The notes beneath the pieces were generated by a model that saw nothing but the letters and a program-made list of their open reading frames with translations, had not been told where the DNA came from and did not search any database. From Balanoglossus misakiensis (Eukaryota > Hemichordata): a DNA stretch of 64,000 nt. The translations under genes were made by a program, and so were the position numbers. Shown one piece after another: positions 48,949 to 61,538 of the stretch (position 1 is its first letter; each line of letters opens with the position of its first letter). The DNA lies in assembly GCA_040954595.2 (NCBI GenBank), contig CM082587.2:5642001-5706000 (forward strand). The letters run 5' to 3'.

Positions 48949-50103
48949 ATGGCGGCCGCCACGAAAGTGGCATTGCATGCAGAAAATACAAAGATAGACT
49001 GCGAAAAGTGGTTTCTGCGTCACCCTAAGGTATTTGTTAGGAGAGAATCATATTGTTTGCGATACTTGCCCCAGACACAACAGTTTTACACTGGTGGTGG
49101 GCATACCCTCACGATGCTTACGTCCACACAGCTCATCGAGTCATAGTCATGTTGCAGTTCAGTACTACATGTACAGACAGTAGCTCGACTGTGGTTGTAC
49201 CTAACAATAGTGTCACTTCTTGTTTGTTTACAGTACACTGAGATACTGTCCCATGGACTTGAGGATAAATTACAGCTCCAGATTGCATTGCTGACGTACT
49301 TGGATCTCTGTGAAGGTACAACATAAGTATTCGCTATTTTAAAGTCGCTACACAAGCATGCATGTGTGGCAAATCACTACTGCCTTGACTTAGTGAAGTC
49401 TACCCGTGTGATTGCCATTTAAAGGGTCATTATATCTGCGACAGTGTTCTAACAATTTCAGGTACTAGTAATGTAGTGGGCACTTTGTTTATGGTAAGGG
49501 TTTTCTATCTCTAAGACTTTTATCGCTTAATGCCCACACAGCAAAGAACTGGTGGAATGTTGAGATCCATCCCTGCCATAAACTGGGAATGGTTTACATC
49601 TCTGGGAAACAGAACAAGAAAAGTGAAGTGCAGCTGGTCTTGCCAATCAGTGCCAGCACACCACTGAGTAACAAAAGGTAAACAGTATATTCACCCATGT
49701 CTTTTCCTGATGCATGTATAAGCTATGTACATTTGTTAGAATTCAGTATTTCCTGCTTCTTGGGTTGTAATTTTTGTTTTCAATATTTGAGTACCTTTCT
49801 TATAGGCTTCAAGAGTTCACAGCCAACATCAGACTTGAAGATCTGGGGGCTGAAAAAGCACACGGACAGGAAACGGAAGGGAGCCCTGAGGTGAAGGGAC
49901 ACTGTGTTTTGGCCGTCCATGATTCCGATTCCACCATTGTCTACTACAGGATATCTGACGGACTCATTCCCCCAGATCCGCCGAAACAGACTCTGGTTCA
50001 GGAGGTCGGCAAGGGCAAACGTAAAAAGAGGAAAGCGGTATTTGTTGCCAGGGAACCCGATGAGCCGGTCACTGATGAAGACAACTGGGACGACGAACTG
50101 TAG
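48949..50103 (+). CDS. TSEN15: tRNA-splicing endonuclease subunit Sen15
   Basis: Structural subunit of the nuclear TSEN complex that removes introns from pre-tRNA. Four exons join in phase: 48949-49029, 49234-49315, 49542-49677, 49806-50103, giving 198 aa (human about 171). Similar blocks: WFLRHPKYTEIL (human THPKYLEMM), IALLTYLDLCEAKNWWNVEI (human VAFLVYLDLMESKSWHEVN), QLVLPISASTPLSNKRLQEF (human VVPTPITASLSHNRI), and HDSDSTIVYYRISDGLIPPD (human ESDSTIVYYKLTDGFMLPD). A Lys/Arg then acidic extension follows (GKRKKRKAVF, ending DEDNWDDEL), longer than in human. Exon 1 starts at the first ATG, in a GGCGG context. Confidence 0.95.
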
Positions 50104-52875
50104 AGGCGTATGCGTTCACCTCCCCGTTTCCAAGAAAGTGGAGTAACCCCCACCTGTGCCACACAGCTGCAGGACTGTACCAATTGGATAGGTGTATGTG
50201 TTGCAGAGCAATCTGAGACAGGGACTTTATTACCCCTCCATCTCTGTTTGCCTAAGTAGAGATCCAACTTTGACACAGGGAACAATGGAGTTGGACCTAA
50301 CCATGGTTCTGAAAGGGTCACAGATAGCTCAGATCACACCCCTGCAGATGCCTGCAGATGGCACAAGGAGTGTTAACACTGGTAATAGGACATGTGACCA
50401 TTTACATTAAAGCTAGTGGTGATAAAAATCGCCACACAAATATTAAACAACTTATTTTTCTCCCAAAGTGACTTCCTGTGTGTGTGTGTTCCCCCTCCTC
50501 CCAACTCCCAGGGATCGAGAGATATCTTACCCTTTGAACCCAACTGATGTCAAAGGTTACCAGGAGGTCAGGGTGCACAGGGCAAAAAATAAAAACACCA
50601 CCGCAGTGGTTTCACAGCAAGTAATTTATTCGTTAGGTAGAAACTTTCATGAAATATACAGGCGCTACCCAGAAGGCAATAAATTACACTAGATATTAAT
50701 AAACCCACTCTAGACAATATTTATAGAAAAAAAGGAAAACAATCTTTTCTATCAAGATTCTTCCAGAAATATGTACAAAATATACAAATCCATTTATATC
50801 TTAAAATGCAAATGTTTGATCGTATTTCTTTAGCTATTCCTTCACCATTTAACTTTTCAAGCATAATTATAACATCAAGGTGTTTGTATTTGGACGATCA
50901 TGCAAAGAAAAAATAATATCGAGAAAAATAAACTTTAATTCTTATTTACGACATTGTATGTTTCATTCCTGAACCCTTCAAAATAATGTATACACACATT
51001 ATACCCTGCATATCTTGATCCAGCAAAACTTCCCACATGCAATGTATGATATAAACTATGAACAAAAAGCAAACGTAAACAGCAGTTAGCAAATATACAT
51101 GTACAAGCCATCAGGGGATCAAATAAATATCGAAAATATAAGTAAATTTTAAATATATATAAACTCTGTTTTACATTCAGAATAAGACAGGTATACAAGC
51201 GCCCCCAAGCATCACCAGGGTAAAACCTTTGTTTGAATACGTAAAATGTGTACTTCACAGGTTAAAGTCTGAATTCAATCACGCCATAGGAAAGATCTAA
51301 AGAAAACCATGAACACATGACAAGTATGACTGAAGTTCATGTGTAGTATTCAGCCTTGTCCAAACCACAACCGTAAACTGGCTGTTAGTGTTGCACAGTC
51401 AACCAAATCATCGGCTATTTTCTTTTTTTTTCCATTTGTGCTTAATTAGCTTGTGAGATAATTGTCAATGTACAAGTTGTCTCACAGAACAACAAACATG
51501 ATTGGTTGCCATGGCATTCAATAGGACTCGCCAAAACATTTCTCAGGCAAGCACTCACCACAAACACGATTGCATCATGTTATTTTGCGGTGAAATTTGG
51601 AAGAATAGGTCACTTTGGTGTTTATAAATTGAAACAGTCTTTGGATTAAATTAAAAAGTATAGAACTCATCACCCATACTGATGAAATTAATAATCAGTT
51701 GTACATTGCACATGATTCAAAGAATATAAATAACACCTCTGATAAAGAATATTAGTACATGTACACCCACAAAAGGTATGTACAAATCACACTTTGTAAA
51801 GACATCAGAAATTTACTGTGAGATGCACAACCCAGTCAATTCATAACTTGTCAGACAATGGTTTTGGTATGTGATATGAATACCCATCCAACTGATTTGT
51901 AAGAATTAAAATGCATGTAAATGGTTACAAAAGCTAGTGTTTTCTCATTATATTATTGTTTCCTCATTATATTATTTTTATAATGCGTGTAATTTTTAGT
52001 TTCTTTATTTAAAAAATTGTTTCCATCGTCAGTGAATGTGACAGGGATGCATTCCCAGCAGAAAAAGCTGATGACTTATTATTTGTCTGTTATGCTGTTA
52101 TATTTCGGATGAAAACTGTGTCTAACGGAAAAACAAAGACTTGCAGAAGCAGTACAACACAAAAATCATGCAAAGAACATGTACACAAAACTCACATATT
52201 TCTGTGCTCATGTACAATGTACATGATTTTTGTTTGTACCACATCTCGTGTGAATTCTGAATGTAGACAAACCTGATGAATTATCCAGACAGCAAACCAG
52301 TGCAATACAGAGCCAGTTTGTTGGCCATGCCTCGGACTTTGCTGCTTTCTCACCAAGATTTTTTTTCACAACTTCAGTGGATCAGGCAGAACTTGCATAG
52401 TGGGTGGCTATGTGTGTACACACAGTTGTTCATTATTGCTGCCAGATCCCCTTGTTTCCCGCAGAAAATACAGTAGACTCTTGGTACACCGGTAGTTACA
52501 TAAGTCGGGACGTAATAAAATGCATGTAGCTGGCCAGGTAGTTTGCTGTCTGGATAACTTACCGGTAGATACGGCAATACAACTAAATGTTTGATAATGT
52601 AACCTATACTTGCTGAATTCTGAAAATGATTGACGGGTGAACTGTTAACCAATACACACAGTATAGCACACTATAACATGTTATGTCACAAAAAAACCAG
52701 CACATAGAACTCGGTTAAATTACACTAAAAATAACATGTTTTGAACATTTTGCTCGTTACCCGTCCCCTCAAGGTGAATTCTTACTCCCCCCCAAACTTG
52801 AAATGGAATCACCCTCTAAAACACTCAATGGCAGAGCCGTACCAATTTATTACTGTGGAGAAGGGGGTGGTAGGG
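50104..52875. other. Convergent 3' UTR and intergenic DNA between TSEN15 and WHRN
   Basis: 2.77 kb with no supported gene. The stretch from 50.7 kb on is AT-rich and probably includes the long WHRN 3' UTR on the minus strand. TTTATT words (AATAAA on the minus strand) occur at several places, but none can be assigned. A G-rich/C-rich palindrome is absent and no RNA gene is seen. Confidence 0.45.
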
Positions 52876-53843
52876 TTAATTATAACTGACAGGGTATTTG
52901 TTGGAGTCTACCACTGTGAATTCCATGATCTCTGTACTCTTGTCTTTGAAAGCCTCGGCGATGAGTTTCGCAGCATCCCTGTGAGCCAGGCCTTTCAGTG
53001 GCTTTCCATTGACACTGAAGATGACTTGGCCTCTCTTTAAATTGCTGTTGTGGTACGCTGACCCACCATACTGAAAGGAAAGAAATTATTAAGCATCTTG
53101 TTACCACATGTACATTTGATCAACTGATACTTGCCTGCTTGTCTCCAGCAGAAAAAAATTAGAATGCCAAACTAGTGAATAATTTCTTATTATACTGGTA
53201 AGCACATGTCATCTCACTTGGAGACTATCAGTGCCTGTGAAAGAAATTAATGAACTGGTTTATACCTGTATATTGATGACTTTGGGTAGAGGTTGCTTGG
53301 TGCCTGCACCACCCTCTACAGCGATACCAAGAGTTGGTCTTGTTTTCCTGATGACAACGCTCTCTGTGTACGTCGTGGGTGTGTCTGGCACTGACGGCTG
53401 AGGTGCTGGTGGTTCCGATGGCTGTAAGAAAGTATTTGTTGGATATTACATAAATTGTTCCAAACACGGCCCCTCAAATTACTTCATGAATTGGTAACTC
53501 TACACTTCAAGTTTAATGAACATTTCCTCCTTCGGGTTATGTACTATAGAAACTGAAACTGATGAGTCATCACTGTTATGCCTGCCGAGTTGAAATTACA
53601 TAAGTGGGTTCAATTATTCTGAGGGCTGCAGTATCTTACACTCTTCCCCGGTGCATGTATATCAATTGATCAAAATCACTGTTTGGTGGGTTGACAGTAA
53701 TAAACTTCCCCCACGAAGTGTATTCGTTTCTTTCCTGTAGACTTCCATTCAATAGAGTACTGATACAGTTAACATACATAGGATAAACTAGAAATTTAAT
53801 TTTAATATGGGAAGGCACAGATATGACTAGAGGATGTGTTGAC

Positions 53844-53879
<36 letters not shown>

Positions 53880-56800
53880 AAGATTTCATTTGAACTCACC
53901 ATGTGGGTGCTGTTGACTCCGAATGTCACTGCGTTACTCTCTCTTGATTCGTTAGCCTCATAATTAATAACTGCTTTCCTCACTGCGTCTTCTCTGACCT
54001 CGCTGGGCGGCGGTGCACTTGAAGAATTTTGACGTTTCGTTCTAGTCTTCGGGACCGGTTTAGGCGCAATGGGTGGCTTCGGTTTGGAGTTCGTTTGATT
54101 ACTTGAAGTCCGCGTCAGCGTTCCTTCCTGGCTGTCGCTGGTTGCGCCCTTCGTTTCCACCGCGGCTGTTTTCCGCGAAACGTTCCAGCTGCTCTCCGAT
54201 GTCATTTCCAGGCTTTCGTTCCGCGTGAGCGTTCCTTTCAGGGTTCCCTCCAGGCTCTCCGTGGACGACCCGCTGGAGGACCGACTCCTCGGAGGGCTCG
54301 GCGACGGGGACGACCTCGCCGTCCTCCCGGGGATCAGTCGCGGAGGGCTGGAAGATCGCGGGGGACTGGCTTTTTTCTGGAGAGCCCTGGTATCCTTGAT
54401 TTCGTACACTGTATTCTTTTTCGGGGAAAACGTCTCCATGGTGGGTCTCTTCTCCTCGGGAGATGTGGGCCTCCCCGGACTGGGGGACCGCCGTCTGATG
54501 ACAATCACCTCCCCCGGGGGTGTTGGGGACGGACTCGCCGACCTGTGGACGATGACCTCGGCGTGAGTCCTCGTCAGGGTCTTTTTGGTGACCGCGTCCT
54601 CCGTTGGACTCTTGGGTCTGGGGGATGCGTTGGGACTGGGAGGCTGTTTCTTCAACTCATACAGCGTCTCGCTGGCTTTCTTGGTCCTGGCCACCCTCTT
54701 CTGTTGATCTCTGGGAACATGCTGCGAGAAAAACAATTCGGTCAAGAGATGGTCACTCAATGGACATTTTTTTCAGAAGTTTTTTTATGCGAGTAACTGT
54801 CAGCTATATCTGCAGAATGCTGGCAGTAAGTTCCCTTGAAATACACCTTGTACAGTGCATGGAAAATGTCGATGCAATGAGAAAGTTCAAGCAGTATGAG
54901 ATATATGGAAGAGTGGGGAAGTTGACAAGTGCCTTAATTGCAGACATCAAAAAAAAAATTAATGTGAAAAGGGGAGCTTCTCATTGAATTATTCTTCCTT
55001 CCTATAGGGAGAGGTGCCCATGATCCCTTCACGCTTGAAAGAAAAATGGAATGATAATGATGAATGGTGCTTACATGCGTGGGATCACTGATTCGTTGAT
55101 TTCGATTGAAATTAATTGGTGAGGGTGTACTGAGATGGACGCTCTGAAAGAAAATGAAATGCAACAAAGTAAATTTCAACATATTTAGTAACCCACGCAC
55201 TGATTGGCTGATGGAATTGTGACCAGAAATAGGACAATGATGGAATAGGTAATGGCCTGCATGTTGATGCTGCTTTGGCAATAATGCAGTGCTTGGAATC
55301 AAACTTTGTCTAGAGTTGTAAAAATCACAGCTGTACAATTCATGTCTCCCATTGGTTGTCAATGAACCAGTAGAGTATCAGATTTGATATCAACGACTTT
55401 TGTAAAACATGAAAATACACATATATGGTAAAGTAATCTCTGTAAATTTGTCCTTTGAACTCTGCGTCATTCCAAATATGGCAAAGCATGTAATGCAAAT
55501 GTGACCTTTGACTGCAACCCTTTACCAAATATGGACATTCAGCCGACACTTACTCCACTGTGAGTAGAACTCTCTGTGGTCACACTGTCGAAGCTGTGCC
55601 GCCTCTCCAGATCAGCCGACTGTCTCTGTCGCCGTGAGCTACCGGACGAGTTGGCACTGTGCCAAGACTCGTTGTCGGGGCCTTCGCTCGTCGTGCTGCT
55701 GCAGGAACTCTCCGTGATTGGCTCTGGCAAGGTGTCGTTGATGGTGATTGGTGGAGTTGGTGAAATGGTGACACTGTAACGAAAAAGTTGGCTAAATTGT
55801 AATTATTTTTTCGTAAAGGTTTAGGTAGGTAAACCAGCCTTGCTCAAATGTTTTAAAATAATCCTGGATTCTGCTACAGCTGCATGTCCGGTATCGTCTC
55901 TTGCGCTAAGTTACTGACCGAAAAAATTACAGTAATTTGTGAGTTATATTTTCGCATTGCTCATTTAATATTTGGCTCAATGTCAAGATAGCAAATGGGC
56001 AGGAACAATTTTGTTTATTCAAAAATAAGCCAAGATTTGATTCTACAACAACCTGCAGCCACACATAGAACAGCAACAGGACAATAACAAAAATACACAC
56101 ACTGAAACAGTATAAAATTTATTTAAGTTCTCCCTTCCCTGTAGATATTTTGTTAGTTATGAGACATTGTGTTATAAGTACAAATGTTAAAACTTCCCTT
56201 ACAAGTCCACTTATCTGAGAGCCATTTTTTAAAAAACCTTAGCTCAAAAAATTACACACAATACGCACAAGGAATACACTGACAAGGACATTTTTAACAA
56301 CTTTTATTAACTGTTATTAATATCACTTACGGTAACACTTACACCAAAATATACAACATACAGCATGCAGAGAATCAAAACTGAAAATGTTGCATTCCCT
56401 TATTTGCATACTGGTGTGCCTTAGACAACAGATAGGACATACCCAAATATGGAAATGTCATGCTAGTATTGATCATGCTAAGAGTTGAGGTTGTGGGTGA
56501 GTGGTTAGTATATCTGGCACGCATTCACGCACACACGCTCGCATACAAGTGTGACTGATGGCTGAGTTATCACAGCATTTCATTCTGTAAGGGGCTGGGT
56601 TGTGAAACATTTCGGTGTGCAAGGAGTTCATGGTTCATGCATTGAGAGAATGACTGACAAACACGTGCATCAAACAGATGAGGGTACATTTCTGACAATG
56701 GGAGATTTGTCATGGCTTCAATGAGAAAATTCACATGGAAAGTCTTCTATGTTTCTTTAACATAAAACAGAAATTAATAAGCACAGTGGAATATGACTGG

Positions 56801-59800
56801 TGTCAACAGCTGAGAAAATAGCAAAAAAAAAACCCCCACATTTGCAACAATTTATCATTCAGGCTATCAAACCAGCACCATATTGCTGCCTGACAGGTCG
56901 AAAGGGAGAACAAAAACTTCAGAACGGGAGATGGTAATGTCTTCCCTCGGTGGTCAGAATAGGAAATGCTGCGATAACGCACACGCGAGCGACACCAGCT
57001 TCACAAACAGTGCAATGAGTGCCACGTACGTACACACACATGTAAGTCATAGTGCAGATGAGATTACGCTACCTCTTTTTGGGCTTGCTGCTATGTTGGT
57101 ACGGAATGTGGAGAGTGTATGTTTTGTGAGTGGATGAATGGATGGATGGGTGGGTGGGTGGGAATATGCAGGGCCACCACCATTTTTGGAAAGAGATAAA
57201 ATAAAAAAAATAAAAGCAAAAAAATATATAATGATGAAATTATTCAACAGGCAGGTAACAATTTACCAATACAGTTACTGTGACTAACCCATCAATAACC
57301 CACATGCAAAACTTAAACCATTTCTTTAAAATATGAATTTCAACAACTAGGACAAAAAATAATAAGATTATATTGGAAACCAACATGCAAAATAAAATAA
57401 CTTGCATTAAAAATAACTTTCAACATCAACTTAGGCTAGACGATAAAGTAAAATAGAATGTGCATGTATCGAACAAACTTAATAAACAAAATCTTCACCA
57501 AATTAACATTACTTGTGAATTCGAGCAAACAAAAATGAATTCCATGATAAACAAATGTATTTGTCTGCAGATCAATTGGCACATATAACCAGATTGACAT
57601 CAATTTTGCTTGATTTGATTTCATGTGTTGACAACCTCTTCGGACTTTCTAAAGCAGTTCTGCACATTATTATTTTGTTATTTATTCATACACCTTTTAG
57701 TGGGGGAAACAGGGTTTGGCGTGACTGTGAGCCCATTGGGCAACAGGTGGTGACTGGTATCTTGGTACAGGGGGTACGGACGAACACTGCAGAATGATCT
57801 GGCAGCAATAAACTGTTAATACTTCAGGCAATCAATTAACTGCTTAGTGCATCATAAGTTAGTGATTCAAACGTAAGGCTCCATCTTACAGCTGTATTGA
57901 CAGCAATGTGTGTCTGTTCACGCAAATTGCACACAATTATTAACTCACCCTTCTTTGGCTCTGGAGGAGCTGACTATCCCCGGGTGAAGATCCACTCCGC
58001 TGTCTTCACTCGGGCTTTTCGTGTCCTCGTAAATCTGCTCCTGGAATCCATTGTTGTGCTTAGTGAGAGTGTCTATTCGGTGATGCACATCCACCTGGAT
58101 GGTCTGTTTTGGTGTCACTGTTTTCGGCTTGAATGTACTTTGAGACGACTCGGAGAATTCCTGCAGCGCAGAGAAGAGAAAACAGACTGGGTAAAGTCTG
58201 TGCTTATAGTATACATGTATGTTTGTCTCTGTGTTTATATTTTTGCAGATATTGATACTTATTTATATACTGTTATACTGATAGACAAGATATTAAACAT
58301 TTTTCATGGAGAAAAAATGAAAGAACAAATATACACAATAAAAGTACCAGAGAAAGGACTGATTACGACCATCCCTTCAAATGTCAGTGCAAGCATTTGT
58401 TTTTCCCCGAATCATTTCAACCAATAGAGTTATCGTCGCCACTTCACTATTAAACACAACACAACATGGGAAAACAAATAATCATGCATTACGATGAGCT
58501 GCTAATATTATGACAGAATGACATAGAGGTATCTGAATGACAGATGTACAATAACATGAAAAAGTTTGGAATGCAATCAAAGAGAGATTAGTCTGAATTG
58601 TTAGTTCTGAAACATGGTGTTTTTCGATGAAAATGTTTAGAGACAGTGAAAACTGGGGTGGGAAGGAAGTCATGAAAGGAGAAGGTTTGAGGATTGAGGG
58701 AGGGTGGAGACAAACGATTTGTCTTGATCCAATACTTACAGGCATTTGAAAATCAGGGAGGCCCTCGGTGTCGTCATTTATTTGGTGTGCGTGTATGCCA
58801 TTGTGAGAATCATAACTGTAGTTAATCTACAGGGGGAAAAGTTGGGGGGAAATAGCAAATGGATAAAAAAATGATGGCTTTCACCCCTATCCCCTTGACT
58901 TGGAATGTTCCAGTGATTAACATGGGGTTATGACTGAAATATGTCACAAATTGACAATGGCTATGTTTGGTCCACCTAGTAATATGAGATTTTATTTTTG
59001 CCAACAGGCCAAAGAAGCATGCCATGTAACATACCACGATTATTTTAGTCATTTTCACTTTACATGCACTGATGCAATAATAGTAATACTGATGGTTTTT
59101 GCTAATATGAAACACTGAGTAACATAACTACCTCTGACATGCAGGCGGCAGCAAAATATGATATGATGACGTGATTTGACAATTAATATTGCAAATAAAA
59201 GTACAACACACAACTAAAAGTGGACAAACTTGTTGATGGTTGATAAATACACGACAGGGGAACACAGATGAATGAGTAATGGTGTTTGTACTTTCAGTGT
59301 AAATGGTAGTGGATTCAGAAATGTTTCATTACATCCGCATTCTTTTTTCCCAACTCACCTTGATATTGGGTGGTAATTCCTGCGGTACTCTGGGCGGGGT
59401 TATTGGCCTGGAGTCCATAGATGCTGAGGAGTAATGACTGGCTGATGACATTGTCTCGCCGTAGGAATTCATGGATGTTCTGTCCACCCGATAGGTGTCA
59501 TTCTGACGTGCCTGTTGGGTAGAAATTATCAAGAGGTCAAACATAATTATTGGAAAAAGGGCAGCAAGAGTGAGACTTTGTCCCTGTTAATCTTCACTGG
59601 ATTTACACATACCTTCATCGCCTCCACTTCTCTCTTCAGAACCAAGGTGTCAAACCTGTCAATGTCTCGAGGTACAACAAAAGTGCGGACTTCAGATAAG
59701 AGAGAAAACTGTAAGGGGAAAAACACATTGAAGAATATCATTCCGTGAATTACAGAGTCCAAGGGGTTAATTTGAAAACAGATCTGGATGAAAGTCTGAC

Positions 59801-61538
59801 AGTAACAAGTTGGCACAAAAAAAAGTTCCCCCCGTACCTTGGAATGCGTGTTGAGAAGTTCGAAGAGGGCCATCACCAGGTCATCGATGGTGATGTGGCC
59901 GCTCTGGTACTCGTCCAGGTAGTACTTCATGGTGCCGCGCTCGTTGTCGTTCAGCAGGTGTCTGGCCTGCTCCTCGATCATGTTCCATGACTGTGTAGAG
60001 GAAGTTGTATTCCACATCAATTGCGAGCCGGCCACTCCCTTGGTGAACTTGGACTGCATGCAAAAATATATACAGGTTGGAAACTGATTTCAGGGCATGG
60101 TTAGATCTCGCACAGTCTGTTCGACTGTGGTGAAGTCATATAAATTGTACATGACTTCATTCAGACAAATTCAGTACAGTGCTTTTCAGCAGGGCATAAT
60201 TAACTTTCATAAAAATAGGCAACACATCAGTAGTTCATAATTTTGTTCCTCTATATGAAATCAATTTTCCAACCAACTGTAACGTCGAGTACTGAAGCCA
60301 CAGGTCACACTCTACATTACCTACAGACATTGGAGTGGCATTCTCATGAATCGGGCTTGGCTATAGATACGTTTCATGCACTATACGTGTTAACATGCAC
60401 AGTCTGTGTTAAAGTAAATGGCATTTATATGTGACTATGACACGGTATTCAATACTTACATAATCCCTGGAGTCTTGCAAATCGGCCGTACTGTCCCCAT
60501 TCACCATCCTCTGGCTCATCACGGAGTTGGACCTCGACCTCGTTCCCTCGCTCATCAGAGACAACTGATCTCCCATGATCCAGTGGGTCTGGTCATAGGT
60601 GGTGCGGGCGTAGGGTAACTTGCCCACGTCCTTGACGGTCATGACCATGAGCTTGGAAGACTTGAGTATGTTAGCTGCTTGCTGGTGTTCAATGTCCATA
60701 AAGCTGGTGCCATTGATGTCTAAAATCTGATCTCCGACCTGTGGATCAAGCAATTATCAATCATCAGATTATCAAATCAATATCAATTAGTACAAATTCA
60801 TTTATAGTCCATTATCTTGTCCTCAGCAAAGATACTGACCCCTTTGTTGGGAAATAGAATATGGCCACGTGTCTCACCTTCAGGCCAGCGTAGTCAGCCA
60901 CTGAATAGGCATCCACTCCAGTGATGTAAATACCTAGACCAAATTCCGTACCACCGCGGATCATCAAACCAAGGCTCTGGCCGTCTTCTACAACCAGGTG
61001 TACCTGAAAGGAAGAATGGTTGAGTGAGTCAGTAAATGAATGAATGAACATGTGAGTGAATGAATGAATGAAACACACAACTACAGCACAAGATGGGAAT
61101 AAATACTCTGTCAAATACACTGCTGTCTGGGCACATTTTCTCATTTAAAAATCTATTGAGAATCATGCAAAACTATCAAGATAAAAGACCGGTTAAGAAA
61201 AGCACAACAAAGATCTGAAATTTACAGGCACTGGTATTTCATGATCCTATACATACGGGCCAGACCTACAAATATTTGCAGATAAAAATTCTTACACGCC
61301 AGTGGCTGAACTCTGAAATACCCACCTTCCTTTCGTCCCCATCTTTGAGTAAATTCAAACCACTTTTTCGGCCCACTGATTCGTTTATTTTGTACCCTTT
61401 GAGGTCTTCATCTGGCGGCGGTGAGACGCTACGTCCGTGCGGATCAACCCAGGTGTACGTCTTGTGCGAGACAAACGACGCTGGCACGCGTCCGACTGAT
61501 TTGATCAGAAGTGACAGTTTGTGCGCAGCTTTTAATAT
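52876..61538 (-). CDS. WHRN: Whirlin, PDZ scaffold (5' exons beyond window)
   Basis: Scaffold of sensory stereocilia and photoreceptor periciliary membrane in vertebrates (Usher complex). Fourteen exons join in phase on the minus strand: 61538-61326, 61003-60878, 60738-60460, 60053-59838, 59708-59613, 59511-59359, 58826-58740, 58160-57949, 57786-57694, 55773-55554, 55143-55075, 54721-53900, 53421-53266, 53070-52876; 978 aa in the window. The first exon carries the end of PDZ1 and YTWVDPHGRSVSPPP. PDZ2 follows (SLGLMIRGGTEFGLGIYITG, VGDQILDINGTSF). A harmonin-homology domain follows (EEQARHLLN, YYLDEYQSGHITIDDLVMAL, FSLLSEVRTFV). A long Ser/Pro-rich linker contains three GTL(T/K) repeats. PDZ3 closes it (RPTLGIAVEGGAGTKQPLP, YGGSAYHN, GQVIFSVNGKPLKGL). 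The protein ends PVSYN-stop; human whirlin ends differently. PDZD7 is the only close alternative. Confidence 0.94.
53846..53877. repeat. GA dinucleotide microsatellite
   Basis: About 15 GA units in the WHRN intron just downstream of the large linker exon. It accounts for the SLSLSL extension of the apparent ORF past the splice donor at 53899. Confidence 0.95.
55774..57693 (-). other. WHRN intron, 1.9 kb, no recognised content
   Basis: This intron lies between the exons at 57786-57694 and 55773-55554. It contains a short GGTGG/GGATG simple repeat near 57,135-57,160 and AT-rich DNA. No further exon fits the phase, and the two flanking exons already join cleanly (phase 2). Confidence 0.5.

Noticed and set aside
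48949-50103. First considered as ribonuclease H2 subunit B
   Set aside because: No block of that protein matches, whereas four blocks match TSEN15 in order.
53636-53899. Extension of the whirlin linker ORF past 53900
   Set aside because: A consensus donor (ATG/gtgagt) lies at 53900, the extension is a GA microsatellite, and the next exon (53421) joins in phase.
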